Positions 27,048 through 36,273 of a stretch of 41,451 nt of DNA are shown piece after piece. The position numbers and the translations under genes are program-made. Every line of letters starts with the position of its first letter. Position 1 is the first letter of the stretch. Below the pieces are notes generated by a model. It was not told the DNA's origin. It was given only the letters and a program-made list of their open reading frames with translations, and did no database searches. Source of the stretch: Aquitalea palustris (GTDB lineage: Bacteria; Pseudomonadota; Gammaproteobacteria; Burkholderiales; Chromobacteriaceae); contig NZ_RFAR01000033.1 in the NCBI RefSeq assembly GCF_003693445.1, positions 1-41,451 on the forward strand. The letters are read 5' to 3'.

Positions 27048-30000
27048 ATGACCACCAGCAACCAGCAGCGTCTTCGCGAGATTCCTTACAACTACACATC
27101 GTATTCGGACCGGGAAATCTTCATCCGGCTTCTGGGCGAGCCCATGTGGGCACTGCTGGAAGAGTTGCGCAGCGAGCGCAAGACCGGCCGCTCCGCCCGC
27201 ATGCTGTTCGAGGTGCTGGGCGACATCTGGGTAGTGGATCGCAACCCCTATCTGGTGGACGACCTGCTGGACAATCCCAAGCGCCTGTCGGCACTGGTGG
27301 AAGCCATGCACCACCGCCTGCAGGAAGTGGAAAAACGCCGCGAGGGCAATGACAAGGTGGGCCGGCTGATCGCAGCGGCCCGCGAAGCGGTGGACCGCTT
27401 TGCCCAGCAGTTTGCCGAAACGCGCGAGCTGCGTCAGGCCATCCTGAAGAAACTGTCGCGCCATACCCGCAAGGACAACATCCTGTTCGACGGCCTGGCC
27501 CGCGTGTCGCACGTGACCGACGCCACCGACTGGCGTGTCGAATACCCCTTCGTGGTGCTGTCGCCGGATACCGAAGAAGAAATTGCCCCGCTGGTGCGCG
27601 CGCTGATCGAACTGGAGCTGACCATCATCCCGCGTGGCGGTGGTACCGGCTACACCGGCGGTGCCGTGCCGCTGGATCGCCGCAGCGCGGTGATCAACAC
27701 TGAAAAACTGGTGCAGCACAATGGCGTGGAATACATCGGCCTGCCGGGTCTGGATGGTGAGCGCGCCACCATTCAGTGTGGCGCTGGCGTGGTCACCGCC
27801 CGGGTATCGGAAGCCGCCAGTGCCGCCGGCCTGGTGTTTGCGGTAGACCCGACCTCGGCCGAAGCCTCCTGTATCGGCGGCAACGTCGCCATGAATGCCG
27901 GCGGCAAAAAGGCCGTGCTGTGGGGCACTGCGCTGGACAACCTGGCCAGCTGGAAAATGGTGGATACCGACGGCAACTGGATGTTCATCGAACGCCTGGC
28001 CCACAACTACGGCAAGATCCACGACATCGATGTCGCCAGCTTCCGCATCACCCGCTTCAAGGATGATGACAAGACCGTCCTGTCCACCGAACAGCTGGAC
28101 ATCCCCGGCCCCTCCTTCCGCAAGGTGGGTCTGGGCAAGGACGTCACCGACAAATTCCTGTCCGGCCTGCCTGGCGTGCAAAAGGAAGGCACCGACGGCA
28201 TCATCACCAGCGCACGCTTCGTGCTGCACAAGATGCCGGCGCACACCCGCACCGTCTGCCTGGAGTTCTTCGGCACGGTCGCCCAGGCCACCCCGGCCAT
28301 CGTGGAAATCACCGACTACTTCAAGCCGGATGGCGCAGGCTGCAAGGCTGGCGTGCAGCTGGCTGGCCTGGAGCATCTGGACTGGCGCTATGTCCGCGCC
28401 GTGGGCTATGCCACCAAGGCCAAGAGCAAGGGCCGGCCCAAGATGGTGCTGATCGCCGACATCGTCTCCAACGATGAAAACGCCGTAGCCGAAGCCGCCA
28501 GCCAGGTAGTGCGCTATGCCAATGCCCGTACCGGCGAAGGCTTTATCGCCGTCACCGCCGAGGCGCGCAAGAAGTTCTGGCTGGACCGTTCGCGCACCGC
28601 CGCCATTGCCCGCCACACCAATGCCTTCAAGATCAACGAAGACGTGGTGATTCCGCTGCCGCGTCTGGGCGACTACTCCGACGGCATCGAACGCATCAAT
28701 ATCGAGCTGTCCGTCGCCAACAAGCTGCGCCTGCTGGACACCCTCACCGAATACTTCCATGGCCGCCTGCCGGTAGATACCGAAGGCGGTGCGGTTTCTG
28801 CCGATGAAATCATCGGCGAGCGTCGTGGTACCGCGCTGGAGCTGATTGCCACGCTGCGCCAACGCTGGCAGTGGCTGCTGGACAATCTGGACGCACCGTT
28901 TGCCCAGTACCGCGCGCAATGGCCAGATGCACCGCTGGTAGATGCCAATGCCACGCCAGCCACCCTGTTTATCGCCATGCGCGACTTCCAGCTGCGCGTC
29001 AGCTGGAAAGACGAACTGCTGAACGATCTGGAAAGCCTGTTCTCCGGCAAGGCCGATGCGCCCATCCTGGATGCCGTGCATGCCCTGCACCAGAAGGTGC
29101 TGCGCGGTCGCGTGTTCGTGGCGCTGCACATGCACGCCGGTGACGGCAATGTGCACACCAACCTGCCGGTCAACTCCGACGACTACGACATGCTGCAAAC
29201 CGCGCACAAAGCCGTGGCACGCATCATGGAGCTGGCCCGCAGCCTGAACGGCGTGATTTCCGGTGAGCACGGCATTGGCATCACCAAACTGGAATTCCTC
29301 ACCGAAGAAGAAATCGCCCCCTTCCGCGCCTACAAGCAGCGCATCGACCCCAAGGGCCATTTCAACAAGGGCAAGCTGTTGCCGGGGGCCGACCTGTCCA
29401 TGGCCTATACCCCGTCCTTCGAATTGCTGGGCGCGGAATCGCTGATTCTGGAACAGTCCGACATCGGCAGCATCTCCAATAGCGTCAAGGACTGCCTGCG
29501 CTGCGGCAAGTGCAAGCCGGTGTGCTCCACCCACGTGCCGCGTGCCAATCTGCTGTACAGCCCGCGTAACAAGATTCTCGGCGTCGGCCTGTTGACCGAG
29601 GCCTTCCTCTACGAAGAACAAACCCGCCGTGGCGTCAGCCTCAAGCATTTTGACGAGCTGTCCGATGTGGCCGACCACTGCACGGTCTGCCACCGCTGCG
29701 TGAAGCCCTGCCCGGTGAAGATCGACTTTGGTGATGTCTCGGTCGCCATGCGCAACTTCCTGCGCAAGACCGGCAACAAGCGCTTCAACCCCGGCACCGC
29801 GCTGGGCATGGCCTTCCTCACCGTCAAGGACCCGGCCACCATCAAGGCCATCCGTGGCGGCCTGGTCGGCTTTGCCTACAAGGCACAGCGCCTGGGCTAC
29901 AGCGTGGGCAAAAAGCTGCACCTGACCGGCGCGCAGACCAAGCAACCACCGTCCACCGTGGGCAAGGCGCCGATCAAGCAGCAGGTGATTCATTTCATCA

Positions 30001-30890
30001 ACAAACCGATGCCGGGTGGCCTGCCCAAGAAAACCGCGCGCGCCCTGCTGGATGTGGAAGACGCCAATGTCGTACCGGTGATCCGCAACCCGCAGCTGGC
30101 CGAAGACGCCGAAGCGGTGTTCTACTTCCCTGGCTGCGGCTCGGAGCGTCTGTTCAGCCAGGTGGGCCTCGCCACCCAGGCCATGTTGTGGCATGTCGGC
30201 ACCCAGACCGTGCTGCCGCCGGGCTATCTGTGCTGCGGTTACCCGCAGACTTCGGCCGGCTATGCCGACAAGGGTGAAGCCATCACCACGGAAAACCGCG
30301 TGTTGTTCCACCGCCTGGCCAATACGCTGAACTACCTGGACATCAAGACCGTGGTGGTCAGCTGTGGCACCTGCTACGACCAGCTGGCCAAATACCGCTT
30401 CGAGGACATTTTCCCGGGCTGCCGCATCATCGACATCCATGAATACCTGATGGAAAAGGGCCTGAAGCTGGAAGGCATCGGCGGGCAGAAGTATATGTAC
30501 CACGACCCCTGCCATACCCCGATGAAGGCTTACCAGCCGCTGGATGTGGCCAACAAGCTGCTGGGTGGCGGCGTGACGCTGAGTGACCGCTGCTGCGGCG
30601 AATCCGGTACTTTTGCCGCCAGCCGCCCGGATATTGCCACCCAGGTGCGTTCGCGCAAGGAAGAAGAAATCAACAAGGATCTGGCCAAGATCGGTGCCAC
30701 CGAACAGCCGGTGAAGATTCTCACTTCCTGCCCGTCCTGCCTGCAGGGCCTGTCGCGCTACAGCCCGGATACCGGCACCGAGGCCGACTACATCGTGGTG
30801 GAAATGGCCAAGCACATCCTGGGCAAGAACTGGATGAAGGACTACGTGGAAAAAGCCCGCAACGGCGGTATCGAACGCGTGCTGCTGTAA
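27048..30890 (+). CDS. DUF3683-type FAD-linked oxidase with iron-sulfur and CCG domains
   Basis: A 1280-residue single-chain oxidoreductase. In order: an N-terminal DUF3683-like region (about 10-150); an FAD-binding PCMH domain with [13 protein letters not shown] (about 192-204) and an FAD-oxidase C-terminal domain with [13 protein letters not shown]; a ferredoxin-like pair of 4Fe-4S motifs, [11 protein letters not shown] (about 816-826) and [12 protein letters not shown] (about 877-888); then two cysteine-rich CCG domains with [10 protein letters not shown] and CCGESGTFA. The plan fuses GlcD/D-lactate-dehydrogenase-like and GlpC-like parts. The substrate is probably a 2-hydroxy acid, but this is unproven. 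No signal peptide or membrane segment is seen. It is transcribed alone. Confidence 0.88.
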   Translation: MTTSNQQRLREIPYNYTSYSDREIFIRLLGEPMWALLEELRSERKTGRSARMLFEVLGDIWVVDRNPYLVDDLLDNPKRLSALVEAMHHRLQEVEKRREGNDKVGRLIAAAREAVDRFAQQFAETRELRQAILKKLSRHTRKDNILFDGLARVSHVTDATDWRVEYPFVVLSPDTEEEIAPLVRALIELELTIIPRGGGTGYTGGAVPLDRRSAVINTEKLVQHNGVEYIGLPGLDGERATIQCGAGVVTARVSEAASAAGLVFAVDPTSAEASCIGGNVAMNAGGKKAVLWGTALDNLASWKMVDTDGNWMFIERLAHNYGKIHDIDVASFRITRFKDDDKTVLSTEQLDIPGPSFRKVGLGKDVTDKFLSGLPGVQKEGTDGIITSARFVLHKMPAHTRTVCLEFFGTVAQATPAIVEITDYFKPDGAGCKAGVQLAGLEHLDWRYVRAVGYATKAKSKGRPKMVLIADIVSNDENAVAEAASQVVRYANARTGEGFIAVTAEARKKFWLDRSRTAAIARHTNAFKINEDVVIPLPRLGDYSDGIERINIELSVANKLRLLDTLTEYFHGRLPVDTEGGAVSADEIIGERRGTALELIATLRQRWQWLLDNLDAPFAQYRAQWPDAPLVDANATPATLFIAMRDFQLRVSWKDELLNDLESLFSGKADAPILDAVHALHQKVLRGRVFVALHMHAGDGNVHTNLPVNSDDYDMLQTAHKAVARIMELARSLNGVISGEHGIGITKLEFLTEEEIAPFRAYKQRIDPKGHFNKGKLLPGADLSMAYTPSFELLGAESLILEQSDIGSISNSVKDCLRCGKCKPVCSTHVPRANLLYSPRNKILGVGLLTEAFLYEEQTRRGVSLKHFDELSDVADHCTVCHRCVKPCPVKIDFGDVSVAMRNFLRKTGNKRFNPGTALGMAFLTVKDPATIKAIRGGLVGFAYKAQRLGYSVGKKLHLTGAQTKQPPSTVGKAPIKQQVIHFINKPMPGGLPKKTARALLDVEDANVVPVIRNPQLAEDAEAVFYFPGCGSERLFSQVGLATQAMLWHVGTQTVLPPGYLCCGYPQTSAGYADKGEAITTENRVLFHRLANTLNYLDIKTVVVSCGTCYDQLAKYRFEDIFPGCRIIDIHEYLMEKGLKLEGIGGQKYMYHDPCHTPMKAYQPLDVANKLLGGGVTLSDRCCGESGTFAASRPDIATQVRSRKEEEINKDLAKIGATEQPVKILTSCPSCLQGLSRYSPDTGTEADYIVVEMAKHILGKNWMKDYVEKARNGGIERVLL

Positions 30891-30914
30891 GCTCCGCACA
30901 CTGAGCTGCAACAG

Positions 30915-30946
30915 AAAACCGCAGGCTTTGCCGCCTGCGGTTTTTT
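30915..30946 (+). terminator. Rho-independent terminator after the flavin oxidoreductase
   Basis: AAAACCGCAGGC and GCCTGCGGTTTT pair around a 6-base loop, with TTTTTT at the end. Confidence 0.9.
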
Positions 30947-31065
30947 ATGGCTGAATGCAAGGCGCCGGGCGATGCTGGCGGTAGATGTGCTGCAGTCAGC
31001 CGTACAAGGACTGCTGCACAAAGCCCCTGCCGCCGCGACGCTTCACGCAGCAGAAAAGCCATGGC

Positions 31066-31261
31066 CTAGCGTCGCTGGCGCAATACATGGGAATAAAACC
31101 ACAGCCGCAGCGCCACGCCTATTTCCTCTGCCTGCCGGTGCTCCCGCTCCCGCGCCTGCATCGCCAGATCACGCGCGGATGGTGTCAATGCTGGCTGCGG
31201 CCAGCGCTGCTGCAGATGATGGCAACGGGTAAAGTTCAAGCATGGAGCTGTTGTTTGCCAT
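31066..31261 (-). pseudogene. Possible frameshifted small gene in a 370-bp gap
   Basis: The interval 30947-31311 holds no clear gene. On the minus strand a 30-codon frame (ATG at 31261, stop 31169-31171) reads MANNSSMLELYPLP onward. It overlaps a second frame of about 57 codons ending at 31066, which contains ARDLAMQAREREHRQAEEIG and then a tryptophan- and arginine-containing tail. A one-base shift would join them into a protein of about 66 residues. There is no clear ribosome binding site. It may be a decayed gene or chance. Confidence 0.25.
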
Positions 31262-31311
31262 CAGGGCGCCTGACTCAATGGCATTGAACTATTCATGCTG
31301 GTGAGTCTGGA

Positions 31312-31341
31312 AAAGAAAAAAGGGCGACACTTAGCCGCCCT
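31312..31341 (-). terminator. Rho-independent terminator of the polyamine-binding protein gene
   Basis: On the minus strand AGGGCG and CGCCCT pair around a 9-base loop and run into TTTTTTCTTTT. Confidence 0.8.
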
Positions 31342-31370
31342 GCAATGTCCCCAGACAATGTCCTTGGTAC

Positions 31371-32465
31371 TCAACGGCCGCTTTTCAGCTCCGCCCACAT
31401 ACGGTTCATCAGCCGGGTGATGTCGCTGGGTAAAGGTAGCTCGACATACATGCTCTTGAGCAGCGCTTCGGATGGATAAACATTGGGATCATTGGCAATC
31501 ACCGGCTTGGTCAGCTTTCTGGCGGCCAGGTTGGCACTGGGATAAAACACCTCGTTGGTGATTTCGGCGCTCACATCGGGCCGCAAAATATAGTTGATCC
31601 ATTTGTGTGCGGCCTCGGGATGGTTGCTGTCCTTGGGAATACCCATCAGGTCGAACCAGATCGGAATATTGCCCTTGGGCGTGACATAGCGCAGCTCATA
31701 GCTGCGGTGCGCCTCTTGTGCGCGGTTGCGCGCAATATTCACATCGCCGGAGTAGCCCAGCGCCAGACAGATGTCGCCATTGGCCAGGTCGTTGATATAG
31801 CCGGACGAATTGAACTGGGTAATGTAAGGGCGCAGCTTTTTCAACACTGCGTAGGCGGCCTGATAGTCTGCCGGGCTCTTGCTGTTGGGGTCGCGGCCAA
31901 TATATTTGAGTACCACCGGAAACACATCGGTCGGCGAATCCAGCATGTTCACCCCGCAGCTGACCTTGGCCAGCAGCTCCGGCCGGAACATCAGCTCCCA
32001 ACTGTCCAGCACCGCGTCCTTGCCCAGCACTTTTTGCAGCTTGGTGACATTGATACCCATGCCAGTAGTCCCCCAGGCATAGGGCACGCCATACAGGTTT
32101 TTCGGGTCCATGCTGGCGATGATCTTCATCAGCACCGGATCGAGATTGGCCAGGTTAGGCAGCTTGCTCTTGTCCAGCTTCATATAGACGCCGGCTTCAA
32201 TCTGCTTGGACATGAAGGTGGAGGAAGGCACCACCACATCGTAGCCGGCACGTCCGCTCAGCAATTTGGCTTGCAGGGTTTCATCGGTATCGAACACATC
32301 GTACTTCACCCGGATGTGTGACTCTTTTTCAAAATTGGCCACGGTGTCTTTGGCGATGTAGTCCGACCAGTTGTAGACATTCAGCACGGCCTCTTCCGCC
32401 ATGGCGGCCGCTGACAGCAACAGACCGCACAACAGGGCGGTCAGTCTGGAAAGGCTAGTCCTCAT
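31371..32465 (-). CDS. PotF-like periplasmic polyamine (putrescine) binding protein
   Basis: 364 residues with a signal peptide (cleavage near AMA-EE, 23) and a type II periplasmic binding fold. VYNWSDYIAKDTVANFEKE and YDVVVPSSTFM closely follow PotF/SpuD, and IPIWFDLMGIPKD lies in the ligand-binding half. The expected role is capture of putrescine or spermidine for an ABC importer. No permease or ATPase gene is next to it, so this is an orphan binding protein. It is divergent from a TetR regulator with a palindromic operator candidate between them. Confidence 0.88.
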   Translation of the reverse strand: MRTSLSRLTALLCGLLLSAAAMAEEAVLNVYNWSDYIAKDTVANFEKESHIRVKYDVFDTDETLQAKLLSGRAGYDVVVPSSTFMSKQIEAGVYMKLDKSKLPNLANLDPVLMKIIASMDPKNLYGVPYAWGTTGMGINVTKLQKVLGKDAVLDSWELMFRPELLAKVSCGVNMLDSPTDVFPVVLKYIGRDPNSKSPADYQAAYAVLKKLRPYITQFNSSGYINDLANGDICLALGYSGDVNIARNRAQEAHRSYELRYVTPKGNIPIWFDLMGIPKDSNHPEAAHKWINYILRPDVSAEITNEVFYPSANLAARKLTKPVIANDPNVYPSEALLKSMYVELPLPSDITRLMNRMWAELKSGR

Positions 32466-32529
32466 GATTTTCCTCGCAGATGGTATGAAAACGGTGGCAT
32501 ACAGCGACCCAGAGGACTTTTATTATTTA

Positions 32530-32543
32530 GCTGTACGTACAGC
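32530..32543. promoter_or_regulatory. Perfect 14-bp palindrome, candidate TetR-family operator
   Basis: GCTGTACGTACAGC is an exact palindrome in the 185-bp divergent region between the PotF-like gene and the TetR gene, 65 bases upstream of the former's start codon. TetR-family regulators usually bind such symmetric sites near their own gene. The assignment is inference. Confidence 0.55.
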
Positions 32544-32650
32544 CAGTTTGTTTGCTAAGTATTTACCACGTCAATAACAACCAGTGTTTTCACAACATCA
32601 CTACAGAAATCCGCTGTACATTGTGGCGATATTTCCACGCAGAGACCTGC

Positions 32651-33280
32651 ATGCCACAGTCCATTCCCGATGGCCGCCGCCGCAAAGGCGACAGTAGCCG
32701 CCAACAACTGGTGGAGGCGATGATTCAGGCGGTGGCCAGCCATGGCCTACCGGGTGCCACCATTTCCGTCGTCGCCGAGCTGGCCGGTGTATCGCGCAGC
32801 CTGGTCAATTTCCACTTCAAGCAGAAAGAACAATTGCTGGACAGCGCGCTGGACCTTGCCCTGCACACCTACCAGCAGTCGCTGGCTACGGCTCTGGCAG
32901 AGTGTGAAACCACGCCATCTGCCCGCCTGGCAGCAGACATCCGGCACGATATCCATTTCGCCGCCACCCATCCCGAACTGCTGGCGCTGTGGTATGCCAG
33001 CTGGAGCGAGCGCCACAGCCTGCAGCAATACCGTGCCACCACCCTGGCATCCGACCGGCTCTACCGTATGGCATATACCACCTGCTTCGAACAGCTGCTG
33101 GGAGATACCACACTGGCCCGGCGCTGCGGCATGATCGTGGACAGTTTCATCGATGGCTTGTGGCTGGATTGCCATCTGGACCCGGACAATTTTTCAGTCA
33201 GCGAAGCAGAAGCCTGCGCCGAGATACTGTTGCAGTCATTGCTGCATACCCCAGCCAGTGGAGCAAACCATGCGTCGTGA
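32651..33280 (+). CDS. TetR-family transcriptional regulator
   Basis: 209 residues. The helix-turn-helix spans about 37-60 (TISVVAELAGVSRSLVNFHF), followed by a helical ligand-binding domain that resembles the BetI group. The frame is open to 32552, but the ATG at 32651 gives a typical N terminus for the family. The stop overlaps the next gene by 11 bases, so the regulator and the hydrolase form one unit. It probably controls itself and the divergent polyamine-binding protein. Confidence 0.85.
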   Translation: MPQSIPDGRRRKGDSSRQQLVEAMIQAVASHGLPGATISVVAELAGVSRSLVNFHFKQKEQLLDSALDLALHTYQQSLATALAECETTPSARLAADIRHDIHFAATHPELLALWYASWSERHSLQQYRATTLASDRLYRMAYTTCFEQLLGDTTLARRCGMIVDSFIDGLWLDCHLDPDNFSVSEAEACAEILLQSLLHTPASGANHAS

Positions 33281-33806
33281 TAGCGCACTCTTGATTGTCG
33301 ATGTCCAAGTAGCCCAGTTCGAACCCAACCCGCCCTACCAGGCCGATACTGTACTGGCCAGGCTGAACCAGGCCATTGCCAAAGCCCGCCAGCAGGAGAT
33401 GCCCGTCATCTTCGTGCAGCACGATAGCCCGCCCGGCACCGATCTGGCCCCCGGCAGCGCCGGCTGGGCACTCCATCCGGCCTTGCAGCGGCTGCCGGCA
33501 GACCCGGTGGTACACAAGACGGTAGGCGACAGCTTCTACCGGCCCGAGCTGCACGCGCTGTTACAGCAGCTGGGCATACACCAGCTGTGGATAGGCGGCT
33601 CCGCCACTGACTTCTGCATTGATTACGCCATTCGCAGTGCGCTGTCGCACGACTATGCGGTGACCGTACTGGAAGATGCCCACACCTGCCGCAACCGTCC
33701 CCTGCTGCGTGGCGAGCAGGTGGTGGCCCACTTCAACTGGGTGTGGCGCAATATGGATGAGACCCCGCAAGCCCTGCGCGTGTGCAAGGTGGCGGAGCTG
33801 GATTGA
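33270..33806 (+). CDS. Isochorismatase-family cysteine hydrolase
   Basis: 178 residues with the complete catalytic triad of the family: D11 in LLIVDVQ, K83 in VVHKTVGDSF and C116 in GGSATDFCIDYA. Relatives include nicotinamidases, N-carbamoyl hydrolases and isochorismatases, and the substrate cannot be told from sequence. The ATG at 33270 follows GGAG and overlaps the tetR end by 11 bases. The pairing with a TetR regulator and a polyamine-binding protein hints at amine or amide catabolism. Confidence 0.85.
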   Translation: MRRDSALLIVDVQVAQFEPNPPYQADTVLARLNQAIAKARQQEMPVIFVQHDSPPGTDLAPGSAGWALHPALQRLPADPVVHKTVGDSFYRPELHALLQQLGIHQLWIGGSATDFCIDYAIRSALSHDYAVTVLEDAHTCRNRPLLRGEQVVAHFNWVWRNMDETPQALRVCKVAELD

Positions 33807-33818
33807 AGAGCAAACATG

Positions 33819-33848
33819 AAAAGAGGAGGCTTGCGCCTCCTCTTTTTT
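33819..33848. terminator. Bidirectional terminator between hydrolase and Asr-like gene
   Basis: GAGGAGGC and GCCTCCTC pair around TTGC, with AAAA on the left and TTTTTT on the right. It serves both converging genes and is stronger in the plus direction. Confidence 0.88.
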
Positions 33849-33889
33849 GAGCACTACTGCGAGTGAGCTGCCGCTGTGCGGCTTATTAC

Positions 33890-34189
33890 TTATTGGTTCA
33901 GCTTGCGCGGGGCATGCTGGTGATGCTTGGCGGCGTGATGATGATGGTGCTTATGCACATGCTTCTTGGCAGACTGGGCCTTTTGTGCAGCCGGCGCCGA
34001 AGCAGCCTTCTTCACCTGATGGTGTTTTTTGGCGTGGTGTTTCTTGGCCTGATGCGGTTTGGCATGATGGGTCTTGGCCGGCGCGCTCACTGCAGGCTTG
34101 GCAGCAGGGGCGGAAGCATCAGCGGCAAAGCCGGCAGCGGAGGCGAGACCAAACACAGCGGTCAGGACGAGTGCGGCGATCTTTTTCAT
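33890..34189 (-). CDS. Asr-like His/Lys/Ala-rich secreted protein
   Basis: 99 residues: a signal peptide (MKKIAALVLTAVFGLASAAGFA) followed by a low-complexity chain of Ala, Lys, His and Pro with repeated AKKHH-type units and a run of five histidines. Composition and layout closely resemble the acid shock protein Asr of enterobacteria, a periplasmic basic protein that protects at low pH. The histidine runs could also bind metal ions. GGGAGA is spaced for the ATG at 34189; an ATG two codons earlier touches it. A triple 10-bp repeat lies upstream. Confidence 0.7.
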   Translation of the reverse strand: MKKIAALVLTAVFGLASAAGFAADASAPAAKPAVSAPAKTHHAKPHQAKKHHAKKHHQVKKAASAPAAQKAQSAKKHVHKHHHHHAAKHHQHAPRKLNQ

Positions 34190-34285
34190 GGTCATTCTCC
34201 CGTAAGGCGACTTTGTTGAGTTCCGGGGGCAGTGTGTTTGCTGCCTCCATGAACTGCATCTTAGGGAGGAGACGCCGCCCCGTCT

Positions 34286-34320
34286 GTGAGACTCTTGTAA
34301 GCCCGTGTAAGCAATCGTAA
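34286..34320 (-). promoter_or_regulatory. Tandem 10-bp TGTAA repeats, candidate OmpR/RstA-family sites
   Basis: On the plus strand TGTAA, TGTAA and CGTAA end at 34300, 34310 and 34320, exactly 10 bases apart; a weaker GTGAG ends at 34290. On the minus strand this reads TTACG, TTACA, TTACA. TACA-N6-TACA at 34296-34309 fits the spacing of the RstA box (TACATNTNGTTACA). The repeats lie about 110-130 bases before the Asr-like start. RstA and PhoB control asr in E. coli. Confidence 0.5.
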
Positions 34321-34325
34321 CCGGC

Positions 34326-35633
34326 TCAGGCTTGCTGCGCCGGCACCGGCGTGACCCGCGTCACCAGCAACTGGTCGATACGGTAGTTGTCGATATCCAC
34401 CACCTCGAACTTGTAGCCGGCGTACTCGACATGGTCGGTACGCTTGGGAATCTTGCGCAGCATGTACATCATGAAACCGGCAATGGTTTCGTAGTTTTCG
34501 TCATCCGGGAAACCGTCGATATCCAGCGCACGCAATACATCTTCCACCGGCGAGGCACCATCCACCAGCCAGCTGTCGGCATCGCGCTGCACGATCTGGT
34601 CCTCCTGGCTTTGCGTCACCAGGTCGCCCATCACCGTGCTCATCACGTCGTTCAGGGTGATGATGCCTACCACCAGCGCATACTCATTCATCACCACGGC
34701 AAAGTCTTCGCGCGAAGCCTTGAAACGCGCCAGCAGCTCGGACAGCGTCAGGCTATCGGGAATGATCAGCACATTACGGATGGTCAGCTCACGCTTGATC
34801 GACACGCTCTGCTGGTTCACCAGCCGCGTCAGGATATCCTTGGAATCGACATAGCCCACCACCGCATCCACCACGCCGTCACACACCAGATACTTGGCAT
34901 GCGGGCTTTCGGCAATCTTGCGCTTGATGCTGGCTTCTTCTTCCTGCAGGGTGAAATACACCACGCTTTCGCGCGCGGTCATGGACGAGGGTACGGTACG
35001 GCTTTCCAGCTCGAACACGTTTTCAATCAGGTGATGCTCTTGCTGCTGCAAGACACCGGCCTCGGCACCGGCCTCCATCATGGCGACGATGTCGTCCGGG
35101 GTCAGGTCATCCGGCCGCGCCGTGGGCAGGCCGAACAGCCGGAACAGCATATTGGCCATGCCATTGAACAGCCACACCAGCGGCATGAACAGCCGCACGC
35201 AAGCCTGCATCGGCCGTACCACGCGCACGGCGATCTGCTCTGGCGCGGACATGCCCAGCCGCTTGGGCATCAAATCGGCAAACAGCACGAACAAGGCCGT
35301 CACGGTGACGAAGGACAGCAAAAAGCTGACCCGCTCCACCCAGTCGGCCGAAAAAACCAGATGCAGCGCCTGCGCAAAATAGGGGGTAAAGGCTGCCTCA
35401 CCCATGATGCCGGCCATGATGGCCACGGCATTCAGGCCGATCTGCACCACGGTAAAAAACAAGCCCGGCTGCGCCTGCAAGGCCAGCACGCGCTCGGCGC
35501 GCACATCGCCCTCTTCGGACATTTGTCGCAGTTTGATCTTGCGTGCTGCCGCCAGCGAGATTTCCGATACGGAAAAAAAGGCACTGATCAAAATCAGTAC
35601 GGCAATCACCATCAGGCTTTGAACCAGATTCAC
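34326..35633 (-). CDS. CNNM/CorC-family membrane protein, PaeA (YtfL) type
   Basis: 435 residues from the GTG at 35633: an N-terminal DUF21/CNNM domain with hydrophobic segments (about 1-190; SAFFSVSEISLAAARKIKL), two CBS domains (about 200-320) and a C-terminal CorC/HlyC domain. Long blocks such as ENVFELESRTVPSSMT, MNEYALVVGIITLNDVM and YETIAGFMMYMLRKIPKRTD match what I recall of E. coli YtfL, now called PaeA, which is needed for cadaverine and putrescine efflux. The frame is open to 35747, but the upstream part is not conserved. Haemolysin is an older, misleading name. Confidence 0.85.
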   Translation of the reverse strand: MNLVQSLMVIAVLILISAFFSVSEISLAAARKIKLRQMSEEGDVRAERVLALQAQPGLFFTVVQIGLNAVAIMAGIMGEAAFTPYFAQALHLVFSADWVERVSFLLSFVTVTALFVLFADLMPKRLGMSAPEQIAVRVVRPMQACVRLFMPLVWLFNGMANMLFRLFGLPTARPDDLTPDDIVAMMEAGAEAGVLQQQEHHLIENVFELESRTVPSSMTARESVVYFTLQEEEASIKRKIAESPHAKYLVCDGVVDAVVGYVDSKDILTRLVNQQSVSIKRELTIRNVLIIPDSLTLSELLARFKASREDFAVVMNEYALVVGIITLNDVMSTVMGDLVTQSQEDQIVQRDADSWLVDGASPVEDVLRALDIDGFPDDENYETIAGFMMYMLRKIPKRTDHVEYAGYKFEVVDIDNYRIDQLLVTRVTPVPAQQA

Positions 35634-35720
35634 ACAGTATTTCCAGGGAGTTAGCGACGATTTGTCTTGTACAGAATAGCAGGCCCGCATGACAGGACTG
35701 AACACACGGACAGTTGAATC

Positions 35721-35747
35721 AGTATAACAGACGAAAAAATGCAGCAA
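35721..35747 (-). promoter_or_regulatory. Putative promoter of the PaeA-like gene
   Basis: On the minus strand TTGCTG (35742-35747) is followed after 15 bases by TATACT (35721-35726), with the extended -10 TG one base upstream. The leader would be about 80 bases. Confidence 0.4.
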
Positions 35748-35802
35748 GTGTCAGGCGCGGTAGAATGAGCGACATCCATCAACAGAAAATGGCTATCCGC
35801 TC

Positions 35803-36225
35803 ATGACTTGTCCGCTTTGCACCCTGCCTGCCGGCGAATTGCTGTACGAAGATGCCCGACTGTGGGTTTTGCTGGTTGAAGAGGCCGGCTACCCCGGTTT
35901 CTGCCGCGTCATCTGGAAACAGCATGTACGCGAAATGAGCGATCTGTCCGCCGCTGACGCACGCCACCTGCTGGACTGGGTACTGCACACCGAGCGAGCA
36001 CTGCGCCAGGTGATGCAGCCAGAGAAGATCAACCTCGCCAGCCTGGGCAATGTGGTGCCGCATCTGCACTGGCATGTCATCCCGCGTTTTGCCGACGATG
36101 CCCACTTTCCCAGCCCGATATGGGCCAGCCCGCAGCGAGAGGGCGCCGACCACAACCAGGCCGGACTGGCCGACAGCCTGCGTGCCGCCTTGAAAAATCA
36201 GCCACTTGCCGCTGCAGTGCAATAA
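35803..36225 (+). CDS. HIT-family protein
   Basis: 140 residues of the histidine-triad superfamily of nucleotide hydrolases/transferases. The triad is H87-x-H89-x-H91 in VVPHLHWHVIPRF, with the family variant of an acidic tail after it (ADDAHFPSPIW). A CPLC pair (C3, C6) at the N terminus might bind zinc. The substrate is unknown. It is divergent from the PaeA-like gene. Confidence 0.88.
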   Translation: MTCPLCTLPAGELLYEDARLWVLLVEEAGYPGFCRVIWKQHVREMSDLSAADARHLLDWVLHTERALRQVMQPEKINLASLGNVVPHLHWHVIPRFADDAHFPSPIWASPQREGADHNQAGLADSLRAALKNQPLAAAVQ

Positions 36226-36273
36226 ACCGGCCCGCTTGCCGACTATAGCTGCTTCTGTGTAGGCTAGAGCGGT

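Noticed and set aside
26946-30911. A 1321-codon open frame on the minus strand, antisense to the flavin oxidoreductase
   Set aside because: It is a shadow produced by the GC-rich codon use of the plus-strand gene. The product resembles no protein family and has no ribosome binding site, while the plus strand shows clear domains.
34332-35654. A 440-codon plus-strand frame opposite the PaeA-like gene
   Set aside because: Its translation is His/Gln-rich shadow sequence. The opposite strand matches the CNNM/CBS family throughout.
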